The position numbers were made by a program, and so were the translations under genes. Below are positions 17,467 to 25,147 of a stretch of 64,000 nt of DNA, one piece after another. The notes beneath the pieces are model-generated. The model ran no database searches and was not told the origin of the DNA. It worked only from the letters and a program-made list of their open reading frames with translations. The DNA lies in the NCBI GenBank assembly GCA_963825625.1, contig CAWGUF010000026.1, positions 159,091-223,090 on the forward strand, in the 5' to 3' direction. The DNA is from CAMDPA01 sp963825625 (GTDB lineage: Bacteria; Pseudomonadota; Alphaproteobacteria; Rhizobiales; Hyphomicrobiaceae). The number at the start of each line of letters is the position of its first letter. Within the stretch, counting starts at the first letter, position 1.

Positions 17467-17584
17467 GGACTTCAACGCCATGAACACCGACACCCTGGAG
17501 CGGCCGACCTGGAGGACGGCGAGACCCTGCCTCCAGAATAGCGATTGCTGCTCACCGTTCCAGCCGTACAGCGGGATTTGAGGG

Positions 17585-17821
17585 GTGTCCGGTATCACCC
17601 CAGCCAAAAAACTCAAACGGGCATGTAGGGCGGCCCCCATGCAAGGAAACGCAGCCTCGCACCACCCCAAGCCCCGGAGTTCACCGCCCGGGGCGGACCA
17701 TGCGGCCTTCGCCGCGCCTGTCAGCGACACTACCGCTCCAATTGGCTACGAAGTCCAGTGGAAAGGGGCGGCAGCCGGCATAGTTGCAGAAGAGAAAAGT
17801 TACTTGGGAGCAGTCGGTTAA
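17585..17821 (+). CDS. Hypothetical protein, 78 aa (doubtful)
   Basis: An ORF starts with GTG at 17585, directly after a GAGGG run that is too close for a good ribosome site. The product is Ala/Pro-rich in the middle with no recognisable domain. It could be a remnant of cargo truncated near the IS1595 element that begins at 17939. Kept at low confidence. Confidence 0.2.
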   Translation: MSGITPAKKLKRACRAAPMQGNAASHHPKPRSSPPGADHAAFAAPVSDTTAPIGYEVQWKGAAAGIVAEEKSYLGAVG

Positions 17822-17938
17822 AATGGTGCAGCCAGGCTCCAGCAAGGTTGAATGGTCAGCAGTTCAATTCTTTTCAGCTCCCGCCCGGGATACGGGGGAC
17901 AGATGCCCCTGAGCATGGTTCGCAACAGCCAGTCTTAA

Positions 17939-18982
17939 ACATGCCTATCTCCTTAGAACCGGCGCAATCATAGCGTAGGAGAGGCTCATCCAGGAGGTGG
18001 GCTATGTCGAGCGAGATGCACAACGACTTGTGGCGTGATTTTCCGAAGACGGCGACGGAGTTCGAGAAGCGTTTCGCGACCGAGGAGGACTGCCGCGCCT
18101 ACTTGATCGCAGGCGCGCTGGGGCGGCGAGCCGGCGTGCGCGCGGTGCGAGAGCCAAGGCGCGTGTGGACGATCCGACAGGGCACCACGTTCGAGTGCGC
18201 GGACTGCGGCCATCAGACGAGCCTGACGTCGGGCACGGTGCTGGAGAAGACGCGCAAGCCCTTGAAGATGTGGTTCCGCGCGATCTTCGAGATCTCGGCT
18301 CGCCGCACGGGTATCTCGGGCAAGGATCTGCAGCGCATCATGGGCTTCGGCTCCTACGAGACCGCCTGGACCTGGCTGCACAAGCTGCGCTCGGCGATGG
18401 TGCGCTCAGACAGCGAGCCCATGGGCCCTTTCGTGCAGACCGACGAAGCGCTGGTCGGGGGAAAGGGCGGGCCGCACAAGGAGCTGGTGCTGGTCGCCGC
18501 CGAGGCCAACGGAAGGGTGCGCCTCGCCCACGTCGAGAACAATGATACGGGCACCTGCGAGCGTTTCGTGTCCGGCCAGATCGCGGCCGACGCGCATGTC
18601 GTGACCGACGGGCATGCCGGCTACAACGAGGAAAGTCTCGGCGAGCGCAGCCACGACGCCGTCGTGCAGACCAAGGCCGAGCGCCGTGAGCACGACGCGG
18701 TGCAGGCCTGCCACTGGACGATCTCGCTGTTGAAGCGCTGGCTCATCGGCACACATGCCGGCGCGGTGCGCGACAAACATCTGCAGGCCTATCTCGACGA
18801 GTTCGCTTTCCGCCACAACCGCCGCAAGACCAAAGGCGTCGGCCGGATCGCGGCACGCGTGATCGAAAGCCTCCTCGCAAAGCCGCCGATACCGATGCGA
18901 AAGCTGGTCGACGATACCCGCAGATGCCGCTGGTTCGGATCAACTCAAGCCGCCGCCGCCTGATCTAAAGGGATAGGCATGT
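17939..18982 (+). mobile_element. IS1595-family element, second type
   Basis: This 1044-bp element is delimited by imperfect inverted repeats: ACATGCCTATCTCCTTAGA at the left and, as reverse complement, ACATGCCTATCCCTTTAGA at the right. It carries one transposase gene. Unlike the two elements around it, I find no matching 8-bp target duplication at its flanks. This suggests a deletion or recombination at one side after insertion, for example loss of island DNA. Confidence 0.75.
18004..18963 (+). CDS. IS1595-family transposase, zinc-ribbon half disrupted
   Basis: This 319-residue transposase has the ISXO2-like catalytic motifs VQTDEALVGG and VVTDGHAGYNE, the second half of the zinc ribbon (ECADCGHQTSLTSGTV) and a C-terminal FAFRHNRRKTKG segment. 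The first CxxC pair is missing from the translated frame. The bases for C-A-R-C are present at 18137-18148 but in the +1 frame, and the frame returns near 18160. A pair of compensating single-base indels has therefore rewritten about 18 residues. It is probably inactive unless these are sequencing errors. Confidence 0.85.
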   Translation: MSSEMHNDLWRDFPKTATEFEKRFATEEDCRAYLIAGALGRRAGVRAVREPRRVWTIRQGTTFECADCGHQTSLTSGTVLEKTRKPLKMWFRAIFEISARRTGISGKDLQRIMGFGSYETAWTWLHKLRSAMVRSDSEPMGPFVQTDEALVGGKGGPHKELVLVAAEANGRVRLAHVENNDTGTCERFVSGQIAADAHVVTDGHAGYNEESLGERSHDAVVQTKAERREHDAVQACHWTISLLKRWLIGTHAGAVRDKHLQAYLDEFAFRHNRRKTKGVGRIAARVIESLLAKPPIPMRKLVDDTRRCRWFGSTQAAAA

Positions 18983-19149
18983 CTCGTACGGGCGTTCGAT
19001 CGAGGGGCAACCCTGAGGGATTATCGTCTTTCTCGAAGTAAACAAACTTGACAACCGCGCCATGTACGGTGCCGAGAGTGCGATCGCTCGAACGGAACGG
19101 TAGGCTCAAGGTTCGTCTTCTATCGCGAGTGCTACTAACGAAATAAGGG

Positions 19150-19710
19150 TTACGGGGTTTTGGCAGGAAAGAGATCTTGGGCGACACGGAAGCCGACGTA
19201 ATAGTTCCGGAAGTCGGCATTGATGCGGAGGCGGCTCGTGGTCCGCAATTCCTTTGAATTGTTGGGCTAAGAGCCGCCGCGAATGACGCGAGCACAACCA
19301 ATCTCTTCACTGACGGTAGAGCCATCGGTCGGTGCGCCCGAATAGCTGTCCTTTCCGCAGTCCTGCACCCACTCCAAGACATTCCCGTGCATGTCAACGA
19401 GGCCAAACGCATTGGTTTTGAACGAGCCCACCGGTGCCGTCTGCTTATTGTCCCACGGGCTACCGCAGCCAGCGCAGTTGGCATTGGCCTTGCCGACGTC
19501 GTCACCCCATGAAGGCCGGCCATCTGCATCTTGGTTCGGATCGACCACACGTGGCTCGCACGCAGCGGCGGCTTTGCCCCGATCAACTTGCGCTTGTTCT
19601 AAGGTGGCAGGCGAGCGGGCTTTCCTGTGGTGTTCTGCTCGTTGCCGTTCATCGTCGATCTCCTGGTTGAAGAGACCGACCAGGATGCCTGCGTGGATAG
19701 AGCGAAGCAG
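19150..19710 (-). pseudogene. Formylglycine-generating-enzyme (SUMF1/FGE-sulfatase) domain remnant
   Basis: The minus strand encodes the C-terminal half of an FGE-sulfatase domain. Motifs in order are VGSFKTNAFGLVDMHGN, VLEWVQDC, GAPTDGS, ARVIRGGS, then NADFRNYYVGFRVAQDLFP. The family continues GGSW; here the tryptophan codon is replaced by TAG (complement at 19267-19269), after which the same frame stays readable to a TAA at 19150. Upstream, the frame is open to 19710 but lacks the first half of the domain and any good start. It is thus a truncated gene with a nonsense codon. Such domains occur as effector or processing modules in bacterial TIR/STAND-type proteins, and a TIR-STAND remnant lies 1.3 kb away. 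Confidence 0.8.
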
Positions 19711-19839
19711 CTATCGTGATCGACGATCTCACGACAGGGTTACCTGTGGTGGTGGCTGAGCGCGGCTTCCACCTCCGCATCGATAGGCCGTCGGAGCTTC
19801 GCTTTCGACGGTAGGCCGTCCGCGGTCGACATGCCATTA

Positions 19840-20868
19840 CCTGCTTACCCACCACTCTCAGCCATCTTCAGAAGCCGATGGGGCATCGGCGGCGTGTGGG
19901 TTGCGGCCCAGCCGAGGCGGGGGATCATGGCGGCGAGATCATAGCGCCGATTGAAACGCCATTCGAATTCGGCGAGGGTGCGATCGGCGTGCTTCCTGAC
20001 CGCGCGATATGTCCCGGTAATCGCGCTCTTGATATTGCCGAGCACGGTGTTGACCGACTGGAATTGCGGCAGTTTCTCGGCGTGGCCAAGTTGGGCGACG
20101 ATGAGCCGGTTGTGCGCTTCGACCGATCCCTTGAGCCCGTGAAAGCAGCCGAGCCCGTCGGTGACGACGCGCGCCGAGGGCTTCAACGTCCGGCCAGCCA
20201 GCGCCTTGATCGCCTTCTTCGAGAAGCGTGTGACGCGACGCAATTGCACGCGTTTCGGTTTGCCGTCGTCGGTGGTCTCGACCGCGGCCACGAACGGCGT
20301 CTTTCCCGGCGCACCGCGTCCCGTCTTGCCGTCTGATCGCCGGCTACCGAGATAGGCGTCATCCATCTCGACGCGGCCGTCGAGCAGTTTCTTCGCGTCG
20401 CGTTCAAGCATCACTTGCGTGAGTTTCGATTTCATCGCCCAGGCCGTGGTCTGGCGCACGTCGAGGCGGCGGCCGAGTTCGACCGTCGAGATGCCCTGCT
20501 TCGACTGCGTGATGAGGTACATGGCGCGGAACCAAGTCGTGAGCGGCAATTTGGTGTTGGCGAAGATCGTGCCGGCGGTCAACGATGTCTGAGTGCGGCA
20601 GGTGTTGCACTGGATCAGCGCACGCCGGTCGAGCACGCAATGGTCCCGCTCGCCGCACGCCGGACACTCGAAGCCGCCAGGCCAGCGCCAGCGGAAAAGC
20701 GCCTCGCGGCACGCATCCTCGTCACCATAGAGCCGCAGGAATTCAGCCTCCGAAAGGCCTTTCTGGAATTGCACCTTGTTCCGCGCCATGAGCCATCTCC
20801 CTCAGAATGCACAGCAAAATCGCAGACCCGTGTGGCTCAAACTTGGCTGACGATCATGGGTAAGCAGG
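19840..20868 (-). mobile_element. IS1595-family element, copy 2 (inverted)
   Basis: This has the same 1029-bp length and ends as copy 1, in the opposite orientation. It has a perfect, different 8-bp target duplication TGCCATTA at 19832-19839 and 20869-20876. Because each copy has its own matched duplication, the two are independent insertions, and the 5.5 kb between them has not been inverted by recombination between the copies. Confidence 0.95.
19845..20789 (-). CDS. IS1595-family transposase (ISXO2-like), copy 2
   Basis: The 314-residue product is identical to that of copy 1 at 13397-14341, with the same zinc ribbon (CPAC, CNTC) and DDE-type catalytic motifs. Identity at the protein level and apparently at the DNA level points to recent transposition within this genome. 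It sits between the FGE and TIR-STAND remnants. Confidence 0.95.
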   Translation of the reverse strand: MARNKVQFQKGLSEAEFLRLYGDEDACREALFRWRWPGGFECPACGERDHCVLDRRALIQCNTCRTQTSLTAGTIFANTKLPLTTWFRAMYLITQSKQGISTVELGRRLDVRQTTAWAMKSKLTQVMLERDAKKLLDGRVEMDDAYLGSRRSDGKTGRGAPGKTPFVAAVETTDDGKPKRVQLRRVTRFSKKAIKALAGRTLKPSARVVTDGLGCFHGLKGSVEAHNRLIVAQLGHAEKLPQFQSVNTVLGNIKSAITGTYRAVRKHADRTLAEFEWRFNRRYDLAAMIPRLGWAATHTPPMPHRLLKMAESGG

Positions 20869-21014
20869 TGCCATTATGCCAGGTGAACGTGATCCGCTGC
20901 CGAACTCAACTGCTTTCGGCCGCTCTCCTGCTCCTGATCCAGCAACAGACATCGGTTTGCCGGCAAACCTGCCTCAGCTAAGCTGAGGTGCAGAAAGACG
21001 TTTGGACACCACCG

Positions 21015-22117
21015 ATGCCAGCGCCGACGCAGCCTCGCATCTTCATATCTCACGGCCGCGCCGACGGTCAGACGGTCGCCGACGCTCTGCGTGCCAAACT
21101 GAAAGTCCGCCGCCTGGAGCCGTGGCAAGAGCTCGTGGCTATGCAAAGCGGCGACTGGCGGGTGCAACTCTGGAATACGATTGAACAGGCTGAGCATCTG
21201 GTGGTGACGCGGGCCGCCATTACATCCGAGGTGGTCGAGGAGGAATGGCGTCATGGGCGTGTCACTGGCAAGGCGGTGAGCCCTGTGCTCGCCGACCCGA
21301 GCCTAGACTATGCCAATTTGCCCACCTGGATGCGCTCCGACCACATCTATAAATTCGATGCGCTGAGCTCTGCCCTCGACAACGCACATGAATTCAATCG
21401 GCTTGTCGATGTACTCAAGGGGCGGAGCCTTCAACGCCGAATGCCGACCATCGCACGCACGCCCGGAGAGCGTTTCGTGCCGCGAACGAAGGAGATGGAC
21501 GGCCTGCGCGCCATGCTGCTCGACAGCTGGGGCAGGCTGTCGGCGTCACTACTGCATTCGCTGGTTCCGGGAGCATGGGCAAGACCACACTAGCGCTGGC
21601 GGTCGCGCGCGACTCCAAAGTACAGCTCGCTTTTCATTACGGTCAGATCCTGGTCGAGCTTGGCCAGACGCCAAACCTTCTGGAGGCGATTACCGGTGCT
21701 ACCGTAGCGCTGACGGGCAAGCCGTCGATGGTCGGTGACGTCAACGCTGCGGCGCGCGAGTTGGCCGAGGCCATTGGCAAACGCCGTGTTCTGATGGTGA
21801 TCGACGACGTGTGGGACCGGGCGCATTTGGCGCCGCTCCTCCAGGGTGGGGAGAACTGTGCGCGTCTCATGACTACACGCGATGAGACGCGTGCTGCCGC
21901 GCGGCGCCCAAGGCAAAGGCATCCTGCACGTCGACGAGATGACGCCGGAGCAGGCGGTTACGCTGATGAGTGCCGATCTGCCGCAAATCAGGTACCAGCG
22001 CTGGAGACTGATCTTCTCTCCTTTTCCAATCACCTCGGCCGCTGCGCGATCCTTCTCGAACTCGGAATCGGCGTACTATTTTCATTTCATCAGGACGGTA
22101 GGCCATCACTTACCTGA
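21015..22117 (+). pseudogene. TIR-domain STAND (NB-ARC) protein remnant, frameshifted and truncated
   Basis: The N-terminal 140 residues form a TIR domain (RIFISHGRADGQTVADALR, EPWQELVAMQSGDW, EVVEEEWRHG), the NAD-cleaving or signalling module of bacterial immune proteins. A linker (FVPRTKEMDGLRAML) leads to an NB-ARC ATPase whose Walker A, GSGSMGKTTLAL, is in the +1 frame after a slip near 21527 in a GGGG run. The Walker B-like RVLMVIDDVWD follows. A second slip near 21890 leads to VLPRGAQGKG and HVDEMTPEQAV, and a third near 21990 to a last readable piece. The C-terminal sensor repeats expected of a STAND protein are absent. I take the ATG at 21015 as start; the frame opens at 20988. This is a decayed anti-phage-type gene within the island. 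Confidence 0.75.
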
Positions 22118-22227
22118 TTGCTGGCAAGCTGGACCTCCGGCTGCCCACGTGACATAGCGGGGAACCTTAGAATCCTGAGATGGCAACATCGTGCGGGATC
22201 GAGTTCCGCCGCCCGCACCAAATGTCT

Positions 22228-23289
22228 CTACGGCTCGGTGCCGGACGATAGACCGGCCGCTTCAGTCTTGATCGTCGCCAGCATCGCCCCAGCCGCCAGC
22301 CGCGCCGCAATGTGCTTGCTGAAGGCGTCCGCCCCGTCGGCATTCAGGTGCTGCGAGTTGTAGAAGTTCTGCTGCCGATCAGATATCGGCGAGCCGCTGT
22401 AGTCCCACATCGCAGCGCCATGGCGGCGCGCCAGGGATTCGAATTGGGCCATCGTCTGTGAACGGTCGAGTGTGAGTCGTTGGGAGCCCGCAAATTCAGG
22501 TGAGTAGATGAGCAGCACCTTGATGCCATGCCGTAGGCAGGTCTCCAGCAGATCCTCCATCGCCGCCACCCCCATGGGCTCAACGGCAAATCGCACGCCC
22601 TTGGGGTTTGCCGCGCGAAAGCGTTCGAAGTCCTCGGTCCAAGTCGTATGCTGCGGCTTGAAGCCCAAGAATCGATCTTCTGTTGGATTCTTCCCTGCAA
22701 GCCGCAAGAGGCCGCGCATCCACGTCAGGCGCCCATCCTCGACCGCATAGCCGTGCAGCGGCACGAAGCGCGATTTCCAGACGGCAGGGTTGATAGCCGA
22801 CAGGGCATCGTAGAGCTCCGGCTCCGCGAGATAGGGGACGTATTGGCCCGGATCGTAGACCCCGCCGTGGGTCGTCTGGAAGCTGAAGATATCAAGGTTG
22901 TAAATCACCAGACGCGGCTTGCGATTGTGCCGCAGATAGGTCTTGAGGCGGGCCACCTGCATATCGGTCTGCGAGCCGTTGAGGCCGATGTTGTAAGCTG
23001 AAAGTCCGGTCGCGGCTGCGATAACCCTTGCGTCGTAGTGGGTCAGCGCGCGTGACGATCCACTGATCACGATATCTGCGTTGATCGCTCCGCTCACGAT
23101 CCGATTCCAGACTCCGAAGTCCCCTGTGTCGATCCTGCGGAGCCCGCGGTCTATTGCCCACTGCAGCAGCAGGGTTAGTAGGGCGACCAGCGCCAGGAAC
23201 GCGCCAATCCTGGCGCACCCGTGCATTAGCGCACCTGGCATCACTCTCTCGCCGCCCTGAGCGGCCTCCCTTGCTGTGACGCGTTCCAT
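22228..23289 (-). CDS. SGNH-hydrolase-like membrane protein, O-acetylation partner of MBOAT
   Basis: The 353-residue product has one N-terminal membrane helix (IGAFLALVALLTLLLQWAI) and an extracytoplasmic SGNH/DUF1574-like domain. The nucleophile block is VISGSSRALTHYD and the C-terminal Asp/His block is FYNSQHLNADGADAF. Genes of this kind pair with MBOAT proteins (AlgI/AlgJ/AlgX, PatA/PatB logic): the MBOAT passes acetyl groups across the membrane and the SGNH protein places them on the polymer. Here the MBOAT gene lies 138 bp upstream on the same strand. Internal starts at 23241 or 23226 would remove a non-conserved N-terminal tail and are equally possible. Confidence 0.75.
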   Translation of the reverse strand: MERVTAREAAQGGERVMPGALMHGCARIGAFLALVALLTLLLQWAIDRGLRRIDTGDFGVWNRIVSGAINADIVISGSSRALTHYDARVIAAATGLSAYNIGLNGSQTDMQVARLKTYLRHNRKPRLVIYNLDIFSFQTTHGGVYDPGQYVPYLAEPELYDALSAINPAVWKSRFVPLHGYAVEDGRLTWMRGLLRLAGKNPTEDRFLGFKPQHTTWTEDFERFRAANPKGVRFAVEPMGVAAMEDLLETCLRHGIKVLLIYSPEFAGSQRLTLDRSQTMAQFESLARRHGAAMWDYSGSPISDRQQNFYNSQHLNADGADAFSKHIAARLAAGAMLATIKTEAAGLSSGTEP

Positions 23290-23427
23290 TGTCTAGCGGC
23301 CTCGGCTGGCTTGCGCACCCGCGGCGCCGTATTGTGCGCAGTGGTCGCTGATCAATTCCATACCCGCTGGCGGCTGTGGTGCTTTGGACGCTAAGCTCGT
23401 GAATCGCATTGCGCGCTCTTCGTCTCG

Positions 23428-24867
23428 TTAGAACTGGAAATAAATGAAGTGGGTCTGCCGGAACACGCCGAACATGATGAGCCCGATTACGAAACTGGCG
23501 TAGATGCCCCAGCGCGGTACCAGCGGCATGGCTCCGATCAGTTTTGAGAACGACACGCGTCCCTGCAGCACCTGGATTGTCTCCAGAAGCAGGATGCCGG
23601 CAATGGCCAGCGGCATTTGTCGCATGAGGAAGTTCTCGGTGCCGATCCGGGCAAAGTCCCAGCCGCTCGCGAGGTGAGTGACGATGTACCAGGCATCCCC
23701 CAGCGACTGGGCGCGGAAGAACACCCAGCCGATGCAGGTCAGCGCGAATGTGCATGTCCACATGGAGATCCGTCGCGGCCAGGATTGCTCGGCAATGCCG
23801 ATCGCGCGGAACAGCGCGTTGCGCGACGACCGCGTGATGGTCCCGAAGATCAGGTATATAGCATTTAGGAGCCCCCAGACAACGAACGTCCAGGCCGCGC
23901 CGTGCCACAGGCCGCTGATGCCGAACGTAACCAGCAATGCTGCGAAGTGGCGCCGCTCGCCGAAACGGTTTCCTCCCATGGCAATATAGAGGTAGTCCCG
24001 GAACCAGCCCGAGAGCGAGATGTGCCAGCGCCGCCAGAACTCCGAGATCGAGAGCGAGTGATACGGCTTGTCGAAATTCGTCATCAGCCGGAAGCCGAGC
24101 ACTCGCGCCGAGCCGATTGCGATGTCGGAGTAGCCTGAGAAATCGCAGTAAATCTGATAGGCGAAGAATATCGTGGCGATCGTCAGCTGCAGCCCGCTGT
24201 GCTCCTGCGGCGCCGCGTAGACGTCATTCACGTAGATGGCGAGCCTGTCAGCAATTACGAGTTTCTTGAAGAAGCCCCATGCCATGAGCTTCAGCCCGCT
24301 GAGCACGCGGTCGTATTCGAACTTGTGGTGTTCGTAGAACTGATGCAGCAGATTTTGCGGTCGCTCGATCGGCCCCGCCACCAGCTGCGGAAAGAACATC
24401 ACATAAGTGGAATACGTAATGAGACTGCGCTCGGCCTTCTGCTGTCCGCGATACACCTCGAACACGTAACTCAGGCTCTGGAAGGTATGGAACGACAAGC
24501 CGATCGGCAGCATGATGTTGACGGTCGGCCCGGACAGCTTCCAGCCGAAAAGCCCGGCGAGACCGATCAGATTGTCCGTGAAGAAATAGAAATACTTGAA
24601 GGTGAACAGGACGAGGCACGTCGAGACCACACTGATGATCATCAGCCAGTACCGGCGTCTGCCAGTCGTCTTCTCCAGCAGGATGCCCGCGACGTAGTCG
24701 ATCAGGATCGTAGTCGCAAGGATGAGGATATAAATCGGCACGAAGCTCATGTAGAAGACGCAACTCGACACAAGCAGGTGCGGCGTTCGCAGCCGCTGAG
24801 GCAGCGAAAAATACAGGAGCGTGACGATCGGGAAGAAGAACGCGAATTCGATTGAATTAAATAGCAT
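23428..24867 (-). CDS. MBOAT-family O-acyltransferase (AlgI-like)
   Basis: This 479-residue polytopic membrane acyltransferase transfers acetyl groups from the cytoplasm to an exported polysaccharide. The start at 24867 gives the typical beginning MLFNSIEFAFFFP. Visible family motifs are FPQLVAGPIERPQNLLHQF, a catalytic-region block DFSGYSDIAIGSARVLGF, EFWRRWHISLSGWFRDYLYI and the conserved histidine in ISGLWHGAAWTF. It is the first gene of the leftward pair with the SGNH protein. The frame is intact. It resembles alginate/peptidoglycan O-acetyltransferases; from context the target is the exopolysaccharide of this locus. Confidence 0.92.
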   Translation of the reverse strand: MLFNSIEFAFFFPIVTLLYFSLPQRLRTPHLLVSSCVFYMSFVPIYILILATTILIDYVAGILLEKTTGRRRYWLMIISVVSTCLVLFTFKYFYFFTDNLIGLAGLFGWKLSGPTVNIMLPIGLSFHTFQSLSYVFEVYRGQQKAERSLITYSTYVMFFPQLVAGPIERPQNLLHQFYEHHKFEYDRVLSGLKLMAWGFFKKLVIADRLAIYVNDVYAAPQEHSGLQLTIATIFFAYQIYCDFSGYSDIAIGSARVLGFRLMTNFDKPYHSLSISEFWRRWHISLSGWFRDYLYIAMGGNRFGERRHFAALLVTFGISGLWHGAAWTFVVWGLLNAIYLIFGTITRSSRNALFRAIGIAEQSWPRRISMWTCTFALTCIGWVFFRAQSLGDAWYIVTHLASGWDFARIGTENFLMRQMPLAIAGILLLETIQVLQGRVSFSKLIGAMPLVPRWGIYASFVIGLIMFGVFRQTHFIYFQF

Positions 24868-25147
24868 AAGAGTCTGGCCTCGACGCCTGGACCAAAGGTG
24901 CACTGGCTGGAGCGATCCGCCGCCTGACGTTTTGGCTGCCCCCGCCCTAGTCGGGGGCGGGTGCCTCGCAGGCGTGCCTCCCCCGGGACATTAATTCATC
25001 TCCTGCCAGCGCAGGTGCCCAATCGGTTAGAAACCATAATGCGCCCACAATGGGCCCACGCGTGCCGCCAAAATTAACCAACTGCGAGCACAGCGTTCAC
25101 GCCGGCCTTCACGGAATGTTAAGCTTCGGCAATTCAGGGAGTTGGGT
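24868..25147. promoter_or_regulatory. Divergent intergenic region between MBOAT and the giant repeat protein
   Basis: This 280-bp spacer must contain promoters for both directions. A GC-rich hairpin near 24938-24961 (CCCGCCC with GGGCGGG) lies in the left half, and the right half is relatively AT-rich. AGGGAG at 25136-25141 is the ribosome binding site of the gene at 25148. Confidence 0.45.

Noticed and set aside
18945..19586. Reverse-strand ORF of 213 codons overlapping the FGE remnant
   Set aside because: It is in another frame than the recognisable FGE motifs and is low-complexity; only the frame containing VLEWVQDC and RVIRGGS shows homology.
13318..20868. Composite transposon formed by the two inverted IS1595 copies
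   Set aside because: Each copy has its own different 8-bp target duplication, so the unit did not transpose as one.
24938..24961. GC-rich hairpin as a terminator
   Set aside because: No T-run follows, and it lies between divergent genes where no terminator is needed.
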